From contig CM056721.1 in assembly GCA_029844215.1 (NCBI GenBank), forward strand, positions 9,436,368 to 9,500,367: a stretch of 64,000 nucleotides of DNA, written 5' to 3'. This document shows, piece after piece, positions 23,778 through 35,894 of this stretch (the stretch's first letter is position 1; each line of letters starts with the position of its first letter). The position numbers were made by a program, and so were the translations under genes. Source of the stretch: Przewalskia tangutica (Eukaryota; Streptophyta; Magnoliopsida; Solanales; Solanaceae). The notes beneath the pieces are model-generated. The model worked only from the letters and a program-made list of their open reading frames with translations, was not told the DNA's origin and did no database searches.

Positions 23778-23982
23778 TCCACTTCTACTCCAGTTGATAC
23801 TAAACCCAAGTTGGGTGCTATAGCTGGCTCTCCCTATGAGGATCGACCATTATCGTAGTCCTGCAGCGCCTTCAAGATATCGGCGCTCACGCGACCTGAC
23901 ATTACATATGTTGTACAACAGGTGTGTTTGTTTATGCATGATTCCGGAGTTGAACATATGAATGCGCTCAAACACATTCTTA
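23778..23982 (+). pseudogene. Copia A reverse transcriptase/RNase H linker fragment
   Basis: This short piece of the copia A pol frame is stranded between two solo LTRs. It reads MSTSTPVDTKPKLGA-like sequence and continues towards the segment ending in HILRY. Copia B has the uninterrupted equivalent near 39900-40100 on the minus strand. The frame is shifted within it. Confidence 0.8.
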
Positions 23983-23987
23983 GGTAC

Positions 23988-26900
23988 TGTCACGCCCCGA
24001 ACCCCGGACCCGTGACTGGTACCCTACCTGGGCACCCTTCTATTCATACAACATAAGTAAAACGCGGAAGATAAATACCACTTTTTTTTTTATAAAACAA
24101 GGGCAAAGCCGATAAGGCTGTCACCATAACATATCACTGTATAACAACATACAACCCTTGCAGTCTAACCCACATATGAATACGGGCTAAGAGTTTGAGC
24201 AATAGTATGACGGAATGAGGCCGTCGTACCTCTGAATATATATAGCCATAGTGACAAGCTCCGGAACATCGGAACTATCCCCAAATGCTGAACAAGGATC
24301 CTAAGCATGTGGATCCACAACCTAGGTACCTAATACATGCGGGCATGAACGCAGCCCCCCGAAGGGGGTCAGTACAACAGGTACTAAGTATGGAACGGAA
24401 ATAAGGTACAGTAAACAAAACTGTACAAAGGAATGACAGGGGCAAGTATAAAAAGTAAATATCAGATCCTACCGTGTCATTACAACTCATGAACTTAATC
24501 ACACATTATTATCTTTTCCCATTTTCAATAAGAGTTATAAACAAATTCTTACATACATACTTAGGAAACACCATCAAGTTCATAAACACATAACTTACGT
24601 ATTTTGCATAACATAATCCGACCCTTTATGGAGGGACGTCTCATTTTGAAGTTCACTTTGATTATCCACACGTGATAACGTAACCCGGCCCATTTGCGGG
24701 ACACGGTGAATTCATAAAAAGTCTTCCACCAAAAGTATACTGCCCGGCCCATTCTGGGCCAGAAACCACATAGTCGCCCGTAAAAGGCTGCGGCCCGTTA
24801 CGGGACGCGGCAAAGTCATATAGTCTGCCCATAAAGGTATACTGCCCAGCCCATTTTGGGACGGGGTAAAGTCATATAGTCTGCCCATAAAGGTATACTG
24901 TCTGGCCCATTCTGGGACGCGGTAAAACTACATAGTCTGCCCATAAAGGTATAATGTCCGGCCCATTCTGGGACGCGGTAAAGTCATATAGTCTGCCCAT
25001 AAAGGTATACTGCCCGACCCATTCTGGGACGCGGTAAGGTCACATAGTCTGCCCATAAAGGTATACTGCTCGGCCCATTCTGGGACGCGATAAAGTCATA
25101 TAGTCTGCCCATAAAAGTATACTGCCCGACCCATTCTGGGACGCGGTAAAGTCATATAGTCTGCCCATAAAGGTATACTGCCCGGCCCATTCTGGGACGC
25201 GGTAAGGTCACATAAGTCTTCCCATAAAGGTATACTGCCCGGCCCATTCTGGGATGCGGTATATCGTATCCATAACATTTTAAACCATCTTTTCTTACTT
25301 CTTCTTAAGTCGTTATAACAACTTTCCATAAAGCTATTATAACAACCCTTCATTTTGGAGAACTTAAGACACTTCTTATTTCTTATTACATTAGGGAAAT
25401 TAAACCCAAAAGTAACACGTACATACATACTTAAAAAAAGAATCATGTCACACCTTATCTTTTAAATCAATTAAACTTCTTCTTTTGAAAACTCAAGTTA
25501 CATGCACTTTTGAAATCAAGTCTCTTAACTTTTGAAATAAATCATGAAAACCATACTTTTTAAATCAAGTCATTCCTTTCTTTAAGAATCAAGTCTCATA
25601 ACTTGACAAATAAAGTCTCATAACCTTTTAAGAAATCAAGTTCATAGTCTTAAAACTTCATAACATAAACTCTTTTAAATTAAGTAACATATACTTTTAT
25701 GAGCTGTGAATAGGTTATACTCGTTTATAACTATCTTATTAAAGCAGTCATGATCTAGAAAATGTAATATAATTTTGTCTTATCTTAGTTTCTATGCAGA
25801 TGGGGAATTCTACTTATTTTAATATAATTGATTGTCGATACATTTTTATTAACGCTGCAATGGCTTGTTCGATACTTATTCTCATTAGTGCAGTAAATTA
25901 GCAAAGTCAACTCGACTCCAAATACTTCCTAACGGCTCTTACCAACATCCCCCATAAGATTTAGTAAGAACTTATGATTACTTAGACATACCTTTTACAT
26001 AGAGTAAATCAACATACGTACCTCTTAACTTCTTAGAGTAGAAGGAATCATGAAATAAGACCACATGTATATTTCATACATAGAACATGCCAAAAGAAAG
26101 AAGGGGTTCACATACCTCGCGACGACTATCAACAAGTAGCAAAATGCTCCAAAGTACTTCAACCTTGATAGTTGTTCCACCCTTCAAGTAGAATACGCTA
26201 TACGTAGTACTTTAACCTATAATAACCATAACATGTTTATCAACTCCTAGCTTTTTAACGTGGAATAATACTAAGTGCTAGGTCTCTTATTCTACAGAAA
26301 TTTGGGCAGCACTTCCTTTGTTTCTACATACTTTTCCACCTTTTTCAAGGCCCGAAATCAACAACCAAATACGCCACATTTAAGGCTCAACAATTCAGCA
26401 ATTCAAAGGGGATTATACGTCTAACATGACGTATAAAATTCTGCCCCACAATTAAAGTAAAACTGTCCAATAACTTGAGCCATTTTCGGCAATCACAAGG
26501 ATAACACCACATCTATTCTTTTCCATTTCCTTTTCAATCCAAGTTGTTATTCTAACATGTTATATAGCCGCAATCGATTATAACAACTATAATCTCTTCT
26601 TTCTATAACATGCGACGAACGTAATTAATAATTAAATTGAATTACAATCTTAATGGGTAACATGAACTTTTCGGATTTTAGGTTCCAAAATTCCATAACA
26701 CTTATCAATCTTCATAATATATATCACATGATCATTTCTAACTTATCATAACATGGAATCTTCAATTACAATAGTAAGACGAAGATTTATACCTCAATAA
26801 GCCCAAATCCAATCCAAGATTTAAAATCGATCCTTAGCAACTTTAGCTCCTCTTATCGACATTCCAATCCACTCCAAGAAACCCTTGGAAGCTCATAAAC

Positions 26901-27397
26901 AACTTCTCTTCAATTTCCAACTTCAAAGTTGAAGAACACCTTAGGTTTTCATCTTGCGACTAACGTAAAAACGTAGTTTTTCCGGAATTTTTGTGTTGAG
27001 ATATCCTTAGAATACCTTAGGGGACCTTGGGTTTGAATATAGGAATTTATGAAGCAAGATTGCAAAATTTTCTCCTTTCCTTTTCCTCTTGGCCGAGAGC
27101 CCCTTATAGAACACACAAGATTTGTCAATTTTTTCTAAGTGTAGAATTCATCTTTGTAACTAGTAGTAGTGTGTGTATATAACACCTTCAAGGGCTAAGA
27201 TTGAACCAATTGTATGGCTAAGATTAGTCAATTATCTCAAGCCTCAACTTGCCCTTTGACTTGGTCCATTATATCAAGCCAATTGGCTACTCTTTAATTG
27301 ATATTTTCGTCCTCAACTTCCTTTCGTACAAACTTTTAAAGTCCTGAATCCTTATGTACCTTCTCTTAAATATATCCTGGAATTACGGGGTGTAACC
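23988..27397 (-). mobile_element. Solo LTR, Tekay-like chromovirus family
   Basis: The ends are TGTCACGCCCCGAACCCC and TTACGGGGTGTAACC, with exact 5-bp target duplication GGTAC at 23983-23987 and 27398-27402. It is 3.4 kb with no coding region. The last base pair has decayed from CA to CC. The same family occurs at 42159-45583 and 56410-63558. The gypsy element in this window ends GGCGTGACA before its primer site, so the likely true orientation is TGTTACACCCCG...CGTGACA, which puts this copy on the minus strand. The lineage is inferred from end sequence and length. Confidence 0.8.
24720..25265. repeat. 56-bp tandem array inside the solo LTR
   Basis: About ten units of roughly 56 bp, with core ataaaggtatactgcccggc then ccattctgggacgcggtaaa. 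Units differ by a few substitutions. The minus-strand open frame over this array is a repeat artefact. Confidence 0.85.
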
Positions 27398-27402
27398 GGT
27401 AC

Positions 27403-27926
27403 ATTCAGGGAACACTTGAGTATGATTTGCATTTGTATCATTCGTCGACGTCTACATTGGTCTCCTATACAAATGCTGATTGGGGTGGTTGTATTGACAC
27501 CAGACGGTCTACGTCTGGCTATTGCATGTTTTTAGGTAATAACTTGGTCTCATGGTCTGTCAAACATCAATCCACGCTTTCACGTTCAAGTCACGGTAGA
27601 AGCGTCGAGGGTAGCCAATGTGGTTTTAGTCATGTTGGTTACGTAATCTCATTAGAAACTCCATTGTCTATTGAAAAGGCTACGCGGTGTATTGTGATAA
27701 CATAAGTGTCATCTACCTTCGGTAATCGATTCAACACGATGTACTAAACACATAGAAATGGATATTCACTTTGTTAGAGAGAAAGGTAGCTAAAGGACAA
27801 ATCTGCGTCTGTCGTATCCCTTCCGGATATTAGATTGCGACATCTTTCTGAAAGGTCTTCCTCGGTCCTTTTAAAGATTTTAGAGCGATCTCGTCTGAAG
27901 ACCGCCTTGGATATGATGGCGAAGTG
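27403..27926 (+). pseudogene. Copia A RNase H and 3' tail
   Basis: Encodes SYTNADWGGCIDTRRSTSGY and the LVSWSVKHQSTLSRSS block typical of the copia RNase H domain. This is followed by degraded sequence equivalent to the IEMDIHFVREK C-terminus, and frameshifts break it after SRSS. The bases just before the 3' LTR (gatatgatggcgaag) no longer form a recognisable polypurine tract, whereas copia B retains a G-rich one. The frame resumes directly from the copia A pol sequence left of 23983. Confidence 0.85.
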
Positions 27927-27947
27927 TGTTAAGCAGTGGGCCAATGC
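27927..27947 (+). repeat. Copia A 3' LTR, first 21 bases
   Basis: Reads TGTTAAGCAGTGGGCCAATG plus C and is cut by the gypsy element. The LTR continues at 38779. The target duplication AATGC occupies 27943-27947 and 38774-38778. Without the insert the LTR would be about 232 bp. Confidence 0.9.
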
Positions 27948-27995
27948 TGTGAAATCCGGAAAAAATATATATATAGTTGTGGTTGGGTCAATAAA

Positions 27996-28030
<35 letters not shown>

Positions 28031-29935
28031 AGAAAACAAAGAATAAATTGCATGGAATAGAATTAGTGTTAAAGTTGGATAAATAGATAAATAAAAAATG
28101 AAATAAGAAAACAAAAGAAAACAAAACACAGAAAAACAAAAAAACAAAAACAAAACAAAAACAAAAAAACATGCAGTGGACGTGCATTACCTTTACCCTT
28201 CCTTTCCCTTTGATTCCCTCACCTCGTCTTCTATCTCCCATAAGTTATACAATCATCTCCACTTATACATTATACTTATACACAAACAAAGTGCATACCA
28301 CAAAGATTAGAAAATCAGGAAAATATTCAAGTGAACAAGAAGGAAAAAAATCAAGAAAATATCAAGGGAGGAAGGAGAACAAGAAAATTAGGGAACACTA
28401 AGGAGCAAGGACCACTTATAGCAACCGATAATCTTTTTTTCATGCTTACAAGGTGAGTTTTCTCACTCAGAAATTCTTGGTAACATCCTTTATTTTTAGT
28501 TCAATACATGTTAGAATAAGAATTGAGTGTTGAAAAGAAATATTGAACTTTTGATTGTTTAGACAACTAGTTGCGTCATGAACTTTACGAACTGTTCTCA
28601 CTGAGTTATAATTGTTAGAATTTGATGAAATTTGGTACAGTGAAAGATCTCCGTCTTACCTTAGTTTCCGCTTGAGAAACACCTTAGTTGGAGTTATGGT
28701 TAAAAAGTTATAATCGTTACAAGTATGAATGACAGAATGTTAGAAAAGAGAATAGTATTTATTTGATCTTCTGAAAAATATGAAAAGTGAATACGTGTTC
28801 ACATAAATATATAAATATATAATGGATCGGGTTGCGCGCAACAAAGCGTAAAGTGAATACGCGTTCACAAATACGTAAACATAATGGATCGGGTTGCGCG
28901 CGAACAAAGCGTAAAGTGAATATATGTTCACAAATACGTAAATATAATGGATCGGGTTGCCTTGCGCAACAAAATGTAAAGTGAATACGTGTTCACAAAT
29001 ACGTAAATATAATGGATCGGGTTGCACGCGCAACAAAGCGTAAAGTGAATACGCGTTCACAAATCGTAAATATAATGGATCGGGTTGCACGCCGCAACAA
29101 AACGTAAAGTGAATACGCGTTCACAAATACGTAAACATAATGGATCGGGTTGCGGCTGCAACAAAGCGTAAAGTGAATACGTGTTCACAAATCACGTAAA
29201 TATAATGGATCGGGTTGCGCGCAACAAATATGAAAGATGAATACATGTTCACCTATATATAAATATGAAAAGTGAATACGCGTTCACAAATATATAAATG
29301 TAATAAACATGTGGAAATGCAGGGAATGTCTTAACGATAATACGAGATAAAATGAAGTGTTAGTTAAGCGAGAATTTCCTATGAGGAGTTGTTGCATATT
29401 TAAAGATGTTGTAACCTGATATGTTTTTGCAATATGCTTATTACGTTATAATGTGATTGCACTTGGAATATTGTGGTGTTACTTTGAATTGCAGGGTAAG
29501 GTTCTCACTCATCCCCAGATGGTAGTGCTGACTCTTTATTTAACATGTTTGAAAGCGTGATAGAGGAAAGACTCCACGCCAAGGCTAGCGATCGTCCGAC
29601 CTCTTGTCATACCAAGTCCATTCTTGGGTTTGGTACTCGTCAGTTCGAATGTCGGTTCGGTGTCTCGAAATGCCGTATGGAATGTGCTCCTTCCAACTTA
29701 GAATAAGATTTGTCGACGCGTCATGTAGAAACAATGTTTGCACGAGCATGGGCTCGCGTTATATTTTCAATAAAGTCATGAACAAATTTCTTTATTGTTA
29801 TTTTTATTAATAGCTCCGTATCTGAATATAAGTTTAAATTTCTAAATAAAGAGAATTAAATGGTGCTCACGGTGGAAAATAATTGTCAGTGTCATCACGC
29901 CCTAAGTAAAGACTTAGGAAAAGTCGGGCGTGACA
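27948..29935 (+). repeat. Gypsy 5' LTR (1988 bp, internally deleted)
   Basis: It aligns with the 3' LTR throughout, except that about 730 bp present at 36741-37470 are absent here, at about 28630. Both breakpoints carry the direct repeat ATGAAATTYGG. It contains TA-rich microsatellite DNA near 27965-28030, a purine-rich block and a 62-bp tandem array. Confidence 0.92.
28800..29235. repeat. 62-bp tandem array in gypsy 5' LTR
   Basis: About seven units of roughly 62 bp: acgtaaatataatggatcgg, then gttgcgcgcaacaaagcgta, then aagtgaatacgcgttcacaa. Each unit carries a palindromic core of the type TTGCGCGCAA, whose central bases vary between units. The matching array in the other LTR is at 37650-38070. 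Confidence 0.88.
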
Positions 29936-29955
29936 AGTTGTATCGAGCTAAACAG
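29936..29955 (+). other. Degenerate primer-binding site of the gypsy element
   Basis: Directly after the 5' LTR the sequence reads agttgtatcgagctaaacag. It resembles the usual TTGGTATCAGAGC complement of initiator tRNA-Met but has lost several bases. Confidence 0.6.
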
Positions 29956-30894
29956 TTAAGAGATTCTAGGAAGTTTTTCTTGAGTTGGGTGTTTGAGCGG
30001 TTACTTATTGCGGCGGTGTGCGCGCCACCTTAGTAATAAGTGAGCGAATAACATCTAAAGTTTCCACTTCTTTTACTCTTCTCGTGCCTACCTCGAGTCT
30101 TTTCAAAGACTTGATTTCTCGTACTACCTCCTTCACGGGTTAGAAAAGGGGATTGTACAACGTTATCTTGACTAATATGATTTGTGTAGATGGCGATTAT
30201 AAGGCGAGTTCCAACAAAAAGGAAGTACTCATGGAGCAGGCAAAGGAAATGAGAGCTCAGAGCGATTCATGCGTCGCAGATGGACTCGAAGGTGATTTTG
30301 ATGAGTACATTGATGACGATAAATCTTATGTACATATTTGCTTAGGACTAGAAGGAAAAGGCGTTCATACGACCCGACCTTCTTCAACTTTCCAATTGGA
30401 GTCATACTACGGATAATAGTCAATTACGTCCCGAGAAAAGTTTCATTCGCATTCGAAGGCAAGGATGCTAAGAAGATATTCTGAAAATTCATTGCACCAA
30501 TTTCGCATTATGTAAGAGTAGTAAGGTATAAAATGAACTATATGGAAAGAGAAGCAAAAAGAAGGTTCACGGGGAGTTGAATGCCAACTGCGAATAGACG
30601 AATCAATGCGGTTAAGCCCTTTAACGCGTGATAGTAGGTGTCTGTTCGATCTGAGGCTATAGCGGGTTGCACAACGGCGAGTTGACTGATCGATGTATTG
30701 TAGTCATGACATTGTTATTTTAAAATATGATGAATGAAGTACTATGAATACAAGAAAGAAAGAATATGTTTTATTAAATTATTTTCCTTGTTGGCATATT
30801 GTGGTGTTGCATGCTTATGAACTATAAGAAAATTTAGGAGCTAGAATAGACATTCCGCCTTCTAAAATATGAGTGTGTTTGTCTTCACGAGAAA

Positions 30895-32112
30895 ATGGTG
30901 AATTCACAAATCCCGGGGCTCGAGGAGGTTCATCACGGCTCATGTACCTTGATTGGCGTAGTGGTGTCCGAAGGAGCGGAGAAAATGTCGGAGAAAATGT
31001 TGGAGAACGAGAGTCAAATGGCCCAAGAAACGGTGGGACAAAAACTAGATAGACTCATAGAGTTAATGGCAGCTGATTCCACATGGTTCGCCGCACCTAG
31101 TGTCTCTGTCATAGCCGAACGAGAACCAGGCAGTAGAGGGTGCGTTGCGCACCACGGGCCAAGTGTAGAATCCCAGCGATGCACGATAGGCTATGGGCAA
31201 ATTTTATGAGAGAAGAGAACCATTGTACTCGGGGAAGGACCCGAGTCGACCGATGGTATTCTCGATGAAGTTGAAGACTTAATGTTCACATTGGGATGCG
31301 TGGACGCGGGCGTCAACTTGGTAGCGCACGACTAGTGGGTGATGCAGGGGTGTGGTGGAGGAATTTTAGGAAAAATCGTCCCCGATGTCACCACCAATGA
31401 CTTGGGAGAGGTTGAGCGGCATTCATTGAGAAGTTTATGCCTGTACGCGCGATGCGCTCGGGCGGAGTTTGAACAATTGAAGCAAGGTGACGCGATGTAC
31501 AAGAATATGATACGATTCGTGAGATTATCGGCATACAACACGTATCGTCCTACGAAATGGATAGAGTCAGCGATTTGTAGAGGTTTAAACGAACATAGCG
31601 AAGAAGGTGGTGGCGTTAGCCAACGATCGAACTTATCTTGATTGTCGATATGGCTTTGAGGGTAGAAGGTTTCGCTAAAGCAAAAAGAGAATATTCGCGA
31701 GAAGAGATTTGGACGTCGAGGATCGTTTAACGAGTCAAAATCGAGCGGGGAGTTTAGTAAGGGATCTTGGTGACCGAACCAATCTGGTCGATCTTATTTC
31801 AAGCCTAAGGGCACAGTTGGTCTAATTACCAAGGTAGCAAGGACAATGCCACCAACCCTAACACGGAGGCGACAAATCGATTTGTAAGATTTGTCAAAGA
31901 AAACCTGTTGGAGAATGTCGGCTCTAACGAAGACATGTTATAAGCGTGGAGAGTCGGGCCACTATGCGAGGATTGCGAAGAGGACCCAAACTCAATATAT
32001 TCGGGGAGGTCGAAGCAACCACGGTGCTCTGGGAAATCGGAAACCAACCCCGCAGTCGGGAGGTCAACAACCCAACAATTTAATCGACTCTACGCTTTGC
32101 CCGGAGGAATGA
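30895..32112 (+). pseudogene. Gypsy gag, decayed
   Basis: Gag fragments appear in several frames. They include ESQMAQETVGQKLDRLIELM near 31010-31070, an EFEQLKQGDAMYKNMIRFVR segment near 31460-31530 (a retrotransposon gag signature region) and a zinc-knuckle relic CYKRGESGHYARIAK near 31938-31980. In the relic the second cysteine has become Arg and the final Asp-Cys is lost. Stops and frameshifts separate the pieces. A further open stretch at 30153-30416 has no recognisable similarity and may be leader. Confidence 0.75.
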
Positions 32113-32216
32113 GGCGAAGCATCTAACGCGGTGGTCACGGGTATTTTACTAGTCTCGAGTATTCTGCATTTGTATTATACGATCCCGCTCTACATTTTCA
32201 TATGTGTCAATGAGCT

Positions 32217-32492
32217 TTGCTAAATTTACATGTAAAACCTTCTTATTTAAGTGAACCTGTTGAGGTTATGACACCAGTAGGGGCCTCAATTTGGGCCTCT
32301 CGGGTGGTAAATAATTTTCCATTAGAAGTGAATGGCAGGGGAACAAGGGTGAACCTAGTACTACTTGATATGGTAGACTTCGACATCGTTTTGGGTATGG
32401 ATTGGTTGTCGGCATGTTATGCCATGTTAGATTGTCGACGAAAGATAGTGAGATTAACTTTTCCCGGAGAACCAGAAGTTGTTATAAGGGGT
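32217..32492 (+). pseudogene. Gypsy aspartic protease region
   Basis: The open stretch contains NVNLVLLDMVDFDIVLGMDW-like text (VNLVLLDMVDFDIVLGMDWL in part) and SACYAMLDCRRKIVRLTFPG. This is the protease-to-linker segment that precedes reverse transcriptase in Ty3/gypsy elements. It is locally well preserved. The frame then enters a tandem repeat and stops at TAA. Confidence 0.82.
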
Positions 32493-32840
32493 AAACCCCC
32501 AAGACGTTATACCACCTTCTCCAGGGTAAGAGTATAAATGAGGGGTAAAGCCCCAAGACGTTATACCACCTTCTCCAGGGTAAGAGTATAAATGAGGGGT
32601 AAACCCCCAAGACGTTATACCACATTCTCTAGGGTAAGAGTATAAATGAGGGGCAAGCCCCAAGACGTTATACCACCTTCTCCAGGGTAAGAGTATGAAT
32701 GAGGGGAAAGCCCCAAGACGTCATACCACCTTCTCCGGTAAGAGTATGAATGAGGGAAACCCCAAGACGTCATACCACCGCCTGTGGTAAGAGTATAAAT
32801 GAGGGGAAAATCCCCAAGACGTTATACCACCTGTTCCGTG
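32493..32840. repeat. 54-bp minisatellite in the gypsy protease-RT linker
   Basis: About six and a half units of 54 bp (later ones 51-53 bp): aagacgttataccaccttct, then ccagggtaagagtataaatg, then aggggtaaagcccc. The first units keep the pol frame because 54 is divisible by three, but each has an in-frame TAA (GTA AGA GTA TAA). The pol frame resumes at about 32838 with SVDLLPM. Confidence 0.9.
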
Positions 32841-35824
32841 GATTTGCTACCCATGATGCGAAGAATATCCTCACGTAAGCTTATTTCCTACCTTAGGTCT
32901 CAAAAGTTATTAAGGAGTCACAAAGTGGAGTACGCATATCTGGCTAATATAGTAGATACCCAAAAGGAGTCCCCAACGGTGCATGATGTCCCTATTGTTT
33001 GAAAAATTTCGAAGGTTTTCCTGAAGATCTCCCATGCCTTCCTCCGGATAGAGAAGTGGAGTTCGCTATAGAGTTAATTCTGGGTACAAGACCTATTTAT
33101 ATTCTTCCATATCGAATGGCCCCAGCTAAATTGAGAGAGTTAAAAGAAACGGTTGAGGATCTTACGGATAAAGGATTTATAAGGCCTAGTGTTTCCCGCA
33201 GGCGCTTGATCCTTTTTGTGAAGAAAAAAAGATGGATCACTCCGAATGTGCATCGATTATCGACAACTCAATAAGGTCACGATCAAGAATCGATATCCAT
33301 TACCAAGAATCGATGATCTTTTTGACCAACTTCAGAGAGCCAATTATTTTTCCAAGATTGATCTTCGTTCGAGATATCATCAGATGAAAATAAATCCGAA
33401 TGATATATCAAAAACAGCCTTTAGGACCGGATATGGCCATTATGAGTTCTTGGTCATGTCTTTCGGATTAATCAATGCCCCAGCATCTTTTATGGATCTA
33501 ATGAACATAATCTTTAAACCATTCTTGAATTTGTTCGTAATTGTATTTATAGATGATATCCTAATTTACAGCAAGTGTGTTGAAGAACAGGAAGAGCATC
33601 TGAGGGTAGTGCTTCGAGTCTTGAAACAGGAGAAACTATATGCTAAATTTTCAAAGTGTGAATTTTGGTTGGAAAAGATAGCCTTTTTGGGTCATGTTGT
33701 GTCAAGGGATGGAATTATGGTAGACCAGGAAGATAGAAGTAGTGAAGAATCGCCAAACCGACCAGCTCAAGCGGAGGTTAGAAGTTTCTTGGGTTTGGTG
33801 GGTATTATAGAAGATTCGTAAAGGTTTTCTAGTCTTCACGCTCCTTTGACCGGTTGACTCAAAAAAAGCGGTTAAGTATCGGTGGTCGGGAGCATGTGAA
33901 GCAAGTTTTGAAACTAAAGGAATTGTTGACTCGCACGATCCTAACCTTACCATCGGGACAAGAAGGGTTCACGATCATTGCGATGCCTCGAGTTGGGTTA
34001 GGATGTGTCTTGATGCGATTTGAAAAGGTTATGCGTATCATCTAGACAATTGAAGATACATGAGAAGAATTACCCAACTCATGACACGGAATTAGTTGCG
34101 GTGGTGTTTGCCTTACGAATATGGAGACATTATTTGTATGGTGTGCGTGTGGACATATTTACATATCATAAGAGTTTGCGATACATAACCACGCAGAAGG
34201 ATTTGAATCTCAGCAAAGAAGATGGTTAGAGTTGCTTGGGATTATGACCTTTGTATTCTTTACCATCACAGGAAAGCTAACGTGGTGGTGGCGCTCGATG
34301 AGAGATCAATGGGCAGCAGCCCATTTGGTAATACAAAATAGGGGTATTGTTCGGGAGGTACAAAGATTGGGAAACCTCGGGGTTAGCTTAAGCGAGATCG
34401 GTGAAGGTAGGGTGGTGGTACATGATACCTCATGATGCCTTAGCCAGAAATAAAAGAAAGTCGGTTTGAGGATACGGAGTTTGTTGGATTTCGGAGAGGA
34501 TCCAACGAGAAAACCTTCACGATTTACATTGGGAGATAATGACGGAACCGCCCGGTATAAGGGTAGGTTATGTGTTCCTAAGGTAAAGGATCTAAGGAGG
34601 AAGATCTTAGATGAGGTCACAACACAAGATGTTCCATTCATCCAGGATCAACAAAATGTATCGGGACCTCAAGGCAAATGCGGTGGGACGGGATGAAGAA
34701 GGGCGTTGCGGAGTTTGTCGGGAGGTGTCTTATATGTCGCCAGTGAAAGTGAACATCAAAACTGGCGGATTACTTCAGGACATTGGGGTCCCGTGGGAAA
34801 TGGGAGACGATTCATATGGATTTTGTATGGCTGACAGAAAACTCGAGAAGGTATGATTCTATTTGGGTGATTGTTGATCGACACAAAGTCAGCCCATTTC
34901 TTACGTCAAGACTACGTATCGTGCACCACAAGATGCACATATTTATTTGAAGGAGATTGTGCGGTTACGTAATTCCTTTACAAATTATTTCAGATAGGGG
35001 TTCCCGATTCACCTCACACTTTTGGCAAAGTTTCCAGCAGGTCTCGGGACAAAAGTTAAGTTGAGCACGACTTTCCACCCATGAAAGCAGATGGGCAAGT
35101 GAGCGAACAATTCAAACACGAGGGCGTGTTGCGATCTTGTGTGTTAGATTTTGGGGAAGCTGGTTGGACCATCTATGTCTAATTGAGTTCGCCACAACAA
35201 TAGTTTTCACTCTAGCATACAAATGGCCGTTTGAAGCATTATATGGACGAAAATGTAGGTCTCCACTTGGATGGTTCGAGGTGGGTGAGGCCTCGCTGTT
35301 GGACTGAAGTCATTCAAGAAACAAATGATAAGGTGCAGATGATTCGGAGCGGATCAAAACAGCTCATAGTCGTCATAAGTCCTATGCGGATCATCGGAAA
35401 AGAGATCTTGAATTCCAAGAGGGGGAGAAAGTATTTTTAAAAGTGTCCCCGATGAAGGGAGTGATGCGCTTTGGTAAGAAAGGGAAATTGAGCCCAAGGT
35501 TTATTGGGCCATATGAGATCTTGCGAAGAGTGGGAATGTGGCTTACAATTAGCACTTCCAAGAAGAGGCGAAGCATCCGGTATTTCGTATGTCGATGTTA
35601 CGAAAATACTTGCGATCCAAGTCACGTCATCCTTCCCGGAGATAGTTCTTAATAAAGAGCTTGATATGAAGAGGCTCGTAGAAATACTCGATAGAAAGGT
35701 CCAACGCCTTAGAAATAAAGATATTACTTAGTGAAAGTCCTATGGAAGAATCACTCCTGAGGAAGCCACGGGAAGCGGAAGAGCGATGAAAGTCAAATAT
35801 CCATTCCTATTTGACTAAGGTAAA
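32838..35824 (+). pseudogene. Gypsy reverse transcriptase, RNase H, integrase and chromodomain-like tail
   Basis: Reverse transcriptase starts with IYILPYRMAPAKLRELKETV (33091-33150) and continues CIDYRQLNKVTIKNRYPLPR, FSKIDLRSRYHQMKINP and VFIDDILIYSK. The catalytic motif is thus FIDD where YVDD is usual. RNase H contains HYLYGVRVDIFTYHKSLRYI (34127-34186). Integrase fragments run from about 34700 to 35400 with many breaks. The GPY/F motif is in GKLSPRFIGPYEILRRVG (35485-35538). A chromodomain-like end reads LVEILDRKVQRLRNKDIT, then VKVLWKN after a stop. The reverse transcriptase core of about 190 residues (33246-33821) is open, while flanking parts carry stops and shifts. Confidence 0.85.
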
Positions 35825-35894
35825 AAAAAAATGCATTACATAGTACTTCATATGTTTTCCATTGGCGTGTCTATATGCATTGTGTTACAACATT

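Noticed and set aside
24720..25265. CRISPR-like appearance of regularly spaced repeats
   Set aside because: The units are contiguous tandem repeats without unique spacers, inside a plant LTR.
27774..28241. 155-codon minus-strand Phe-rich open frame
   Set aside because: Antisense of A-rich and TA-repeat LTR sequence. The same artefact is repeated in the other LTR at 35989-36289.
28740..29090. Minus-strand open frame with repeated peptide over the LTR array
   Set aside because: Product of the 62-bp tandem repeats. The same artefact appears at 37581-37901.
32454..32663. Minus-strand open frame HLYSYPGEGGITSWGFTP repeats
   Set aside because: Antisense shadow of the 54-bp minisatellite in gypsy pol.
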